Assembly (NCBI GenBank): GCA_963708895.1
Contig: CAVPUE010000002.1
Coordinates: 682,001 to 746,000, forward strand
DNA length: 64,000 nucleotides
Direction: 5' to 3'
Source: Bacillus_BD sp963708895
Lineage (GTDB): Bacteria; Bacillota; Bacilli; Bacillales; Cytobacillaceae
Shown: positions 62,840 to 64,000 of the stretch, one piece after another
Layout of the letters: every line of letters begins with the position of its first letter
How positions within the stretch are numbered: position 1 is the first letter of the stretch
Notes under the pieces: model-generated
Told to the model about the DNA's origin: nothing
The model's database searches: none
Seen by the model: only the letters and a program-made list of their open reading frames with translations
Position numbers and translations under genes: made by a program

Positions 62840-64000
62840 TGAAATGCTTTCGCAAGATGAAATCGATGCTTTGTTAAAAGGTACTGATAATCAATCTGCA
62901 GCTCCAAAGCAGCTGCAAATAGAAGATTATCTAAGTGATTTGGAAAAAGATGCGTTAGGCGAGATCGGAAATATTTCTTTTGGAACATCAGCTACCGCTC
63001 TTTCAACCTTATTAAATCAAAAGGTTGAAATTACAACACCTGAAGTCAGCTTAATTTTTAAAAGTATGTTATCTGATGAATTTCCACATCCGAATGTTGC
63101 GATTCAAGTGTATTATACGCAAGGTTTTACAGGTTCAAATCTACTAGTCATCAAACAGTCGGACGCGGCGATTATTGCGGATTTGATGCTTGGCGGTGAT
63201 GGAATCAATCCAGCAGAAATGTTAGGAGAAATCCAATTAAGTGCAGTACAAGAAGCCATGAACCAAATGATGGGGTCGTCCGCAACCAGCATGTCTACTA
63301 TTTTTAATAAAAGAGTAGATATATCACCACCTTCAGTAGAACTATTAGATCTAATTCATGGAGAAGGAACTGAAACATTACCTGAAGATGATAAGCTTGT
63401 TAAAGTATCTTTTCGGTTAAAAATTGGTACGTTAGTGGATTCTTATATTATGCAGCTTTTACCGCTTGATTTTGCCAAGAGCTTGGTAAATGAATTATTA
63501 AATCCAACGCCAGCACCTCAAGAAATGACTGAAATGATTCAGAATGAGGCTGTTCAGACTGCGGAACCAGAACAAATACAACATCAGCAAGTACAGATAG
63601 AAGATAACCAACAACAACTGGGATTCAATCAGGATCGAGTGCACCAATCCTCACCAATCACACAAACATCCGATCCGATTCAATCCTTTTATTCAGAAAA
63701 TAAGGTTAATCAACCTACTGAGCCGCAGCATTTTGGTTCTTCTTTTCAACAAGGAACAGTAACGAATGTACAACCTGCCGTGTTTTCTAATTTTGAACCA
63801 ATCCAACTTCAACAGTCTGAAGCGAAAAATCTAGAAATGTTGCTTGATATTCCTCTTCAAGTAACGGTTCAATTAGGTAAAACAAAACGGACAGTGAAGG
63901 AGATTTTGGAATTATCTTCTGGTTCGATCATCGAACTAGATAAGCTAGCAGGTGAGCCTGTTGATATTCATATTAATGATCGTCTGATTGCACAAGGTGA
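62832..64000 (+). CDS. fliY: Flagellar motor switch phosphatase FliY, 3'-truncated by the window edge
   Basis: FliY is a C-ring protein that dephosphorylates CheY-P. The open frame from ATG 62832 has 389 codons at the edge. MLSQDEIDALLKG is the CheY-P-binding segment. Two CheC phosphatase motifs (DALGEIGNISFGTSATALST and SAVQEAMNQMMGSSATSMST) precede a Gln-rich linker (about 230-330). A C-terminal SpoA/FliN domain begins LLDIPLQVTVQLGKTKRTVK. Only a few residues are likely missing. Confidence 0.95.
   Translation, partial: MSNEMLSQDEIDALLKGTDNQSAAPKQLQIEDYLSDLEKDALGEIGNISFGTSATALSTLLNQKVEITTPEVSLIFKSMLSDEFPHPNVAIQVYYTQGFTGSNLLVIKQSDAAIIADLMLGGDGINPAEMLGEIQLSAVQEAMNQMMGSSATSMSTIFNKRVDISPPSVELLDLIHGEGTETLPEDDKLVKVSFRLKIGTLVDSYIMQLLPLDFAKSLVNELLNPTPAPQEMTEMIQNEAVQTAEPEQIQHQQVQIEDNQQQLGFNQDRVHQSSPITQTSDPIQSFYSENKVNQPTEPQHFGSSFQQGTVTNVQPAVFSNFEPIQLQQSEAKNLEMLLDIPLQVTVQLGKTKRTVKEILELSSGSIIELDKLAGEPVDIHINDRLIAQG

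Noticed and set aside
1..64000. Prophage, CRISPR, integron or defence island
   Set aside because: No integrase, transposase, spacer arrays or phage genes; the gene order follows the conserved Bacillaceae core.

Overview
This window is a stretch of core chromosome from an endospore-forming, flagellated Bacillaceae bacterium. The evidence is low-GC DNA with AGGAGG-type ribosome binding sites, an order of genes close to the rqcH-to-fliY segment of Bacillus subtilis, and lineage markers such as SpoVM, RemA, CodY, FapR, YlqD and YlxM. The species cannot be named from sequence alone. There is no prophage, CRISPR array, rRNA or tRNA gene in view.

Layout: rqcH runs off the left edge on the minus strand (1-1394). 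All other genes are on the plus strand except rpmB. Next come a Ca2+ P-type ATPase, yicC-like yloC, remA, gmk, rpoZ, coaBC, priA, def, fmt, rsmB, the PrpC/PrkC phosphatase-kinase pair, rsgA, rpe and thiN (1.5-18.2 kb). A sporulation and envelope-lipid block follows: spoVM, rpmB, yloU, fakA, recG, fapR-plsX-fabD-fabG and acpP (18.5-27.2 kb). Then come rnc-smc-ftsY, ylxM-ffh, rpsP-khpA-ylqD-rimM-trmD, rplS with its leader, lepB, rbgA, rnhB and the flagellar-export-like pair ylqG-ylqH (27.4-41.6 kb). After these are sucCD, dprA, topA, clpQY and codY (41.8-50.5 kb). The early fla/che operon, flgB to fliY, fills the right end and continues past it (50.9-64 kb).

The main oddity is a set of single-base lesions, mostly +1 insertions. 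They break prkC, fakA, recG, fabD, sucD, fliF, ylxF/motE, fliK and flgE. Where I could rejoin the frames the protein has the family's normal length, and fabD is normally essential, so sequencing or assembly error is the best explanation. Lesions are densest at 57.6-61.1 kb.

Biologically interesting points: a MITE-like repeat pair flanking thiN; absence from this locus of genes usual in B. subtilis (rlmN, sdaAB-sdaAA, trmFO, xerC/codV); a FliK-like plus FlhB-C-like gene pair (ylqG-ylqH) outside the flagellar operon; a perfect hairpin between the ribosome binding site and start of swrD; and a perfect 14-bp cre site upstream of sucCD. I found no convincing wholly new system.
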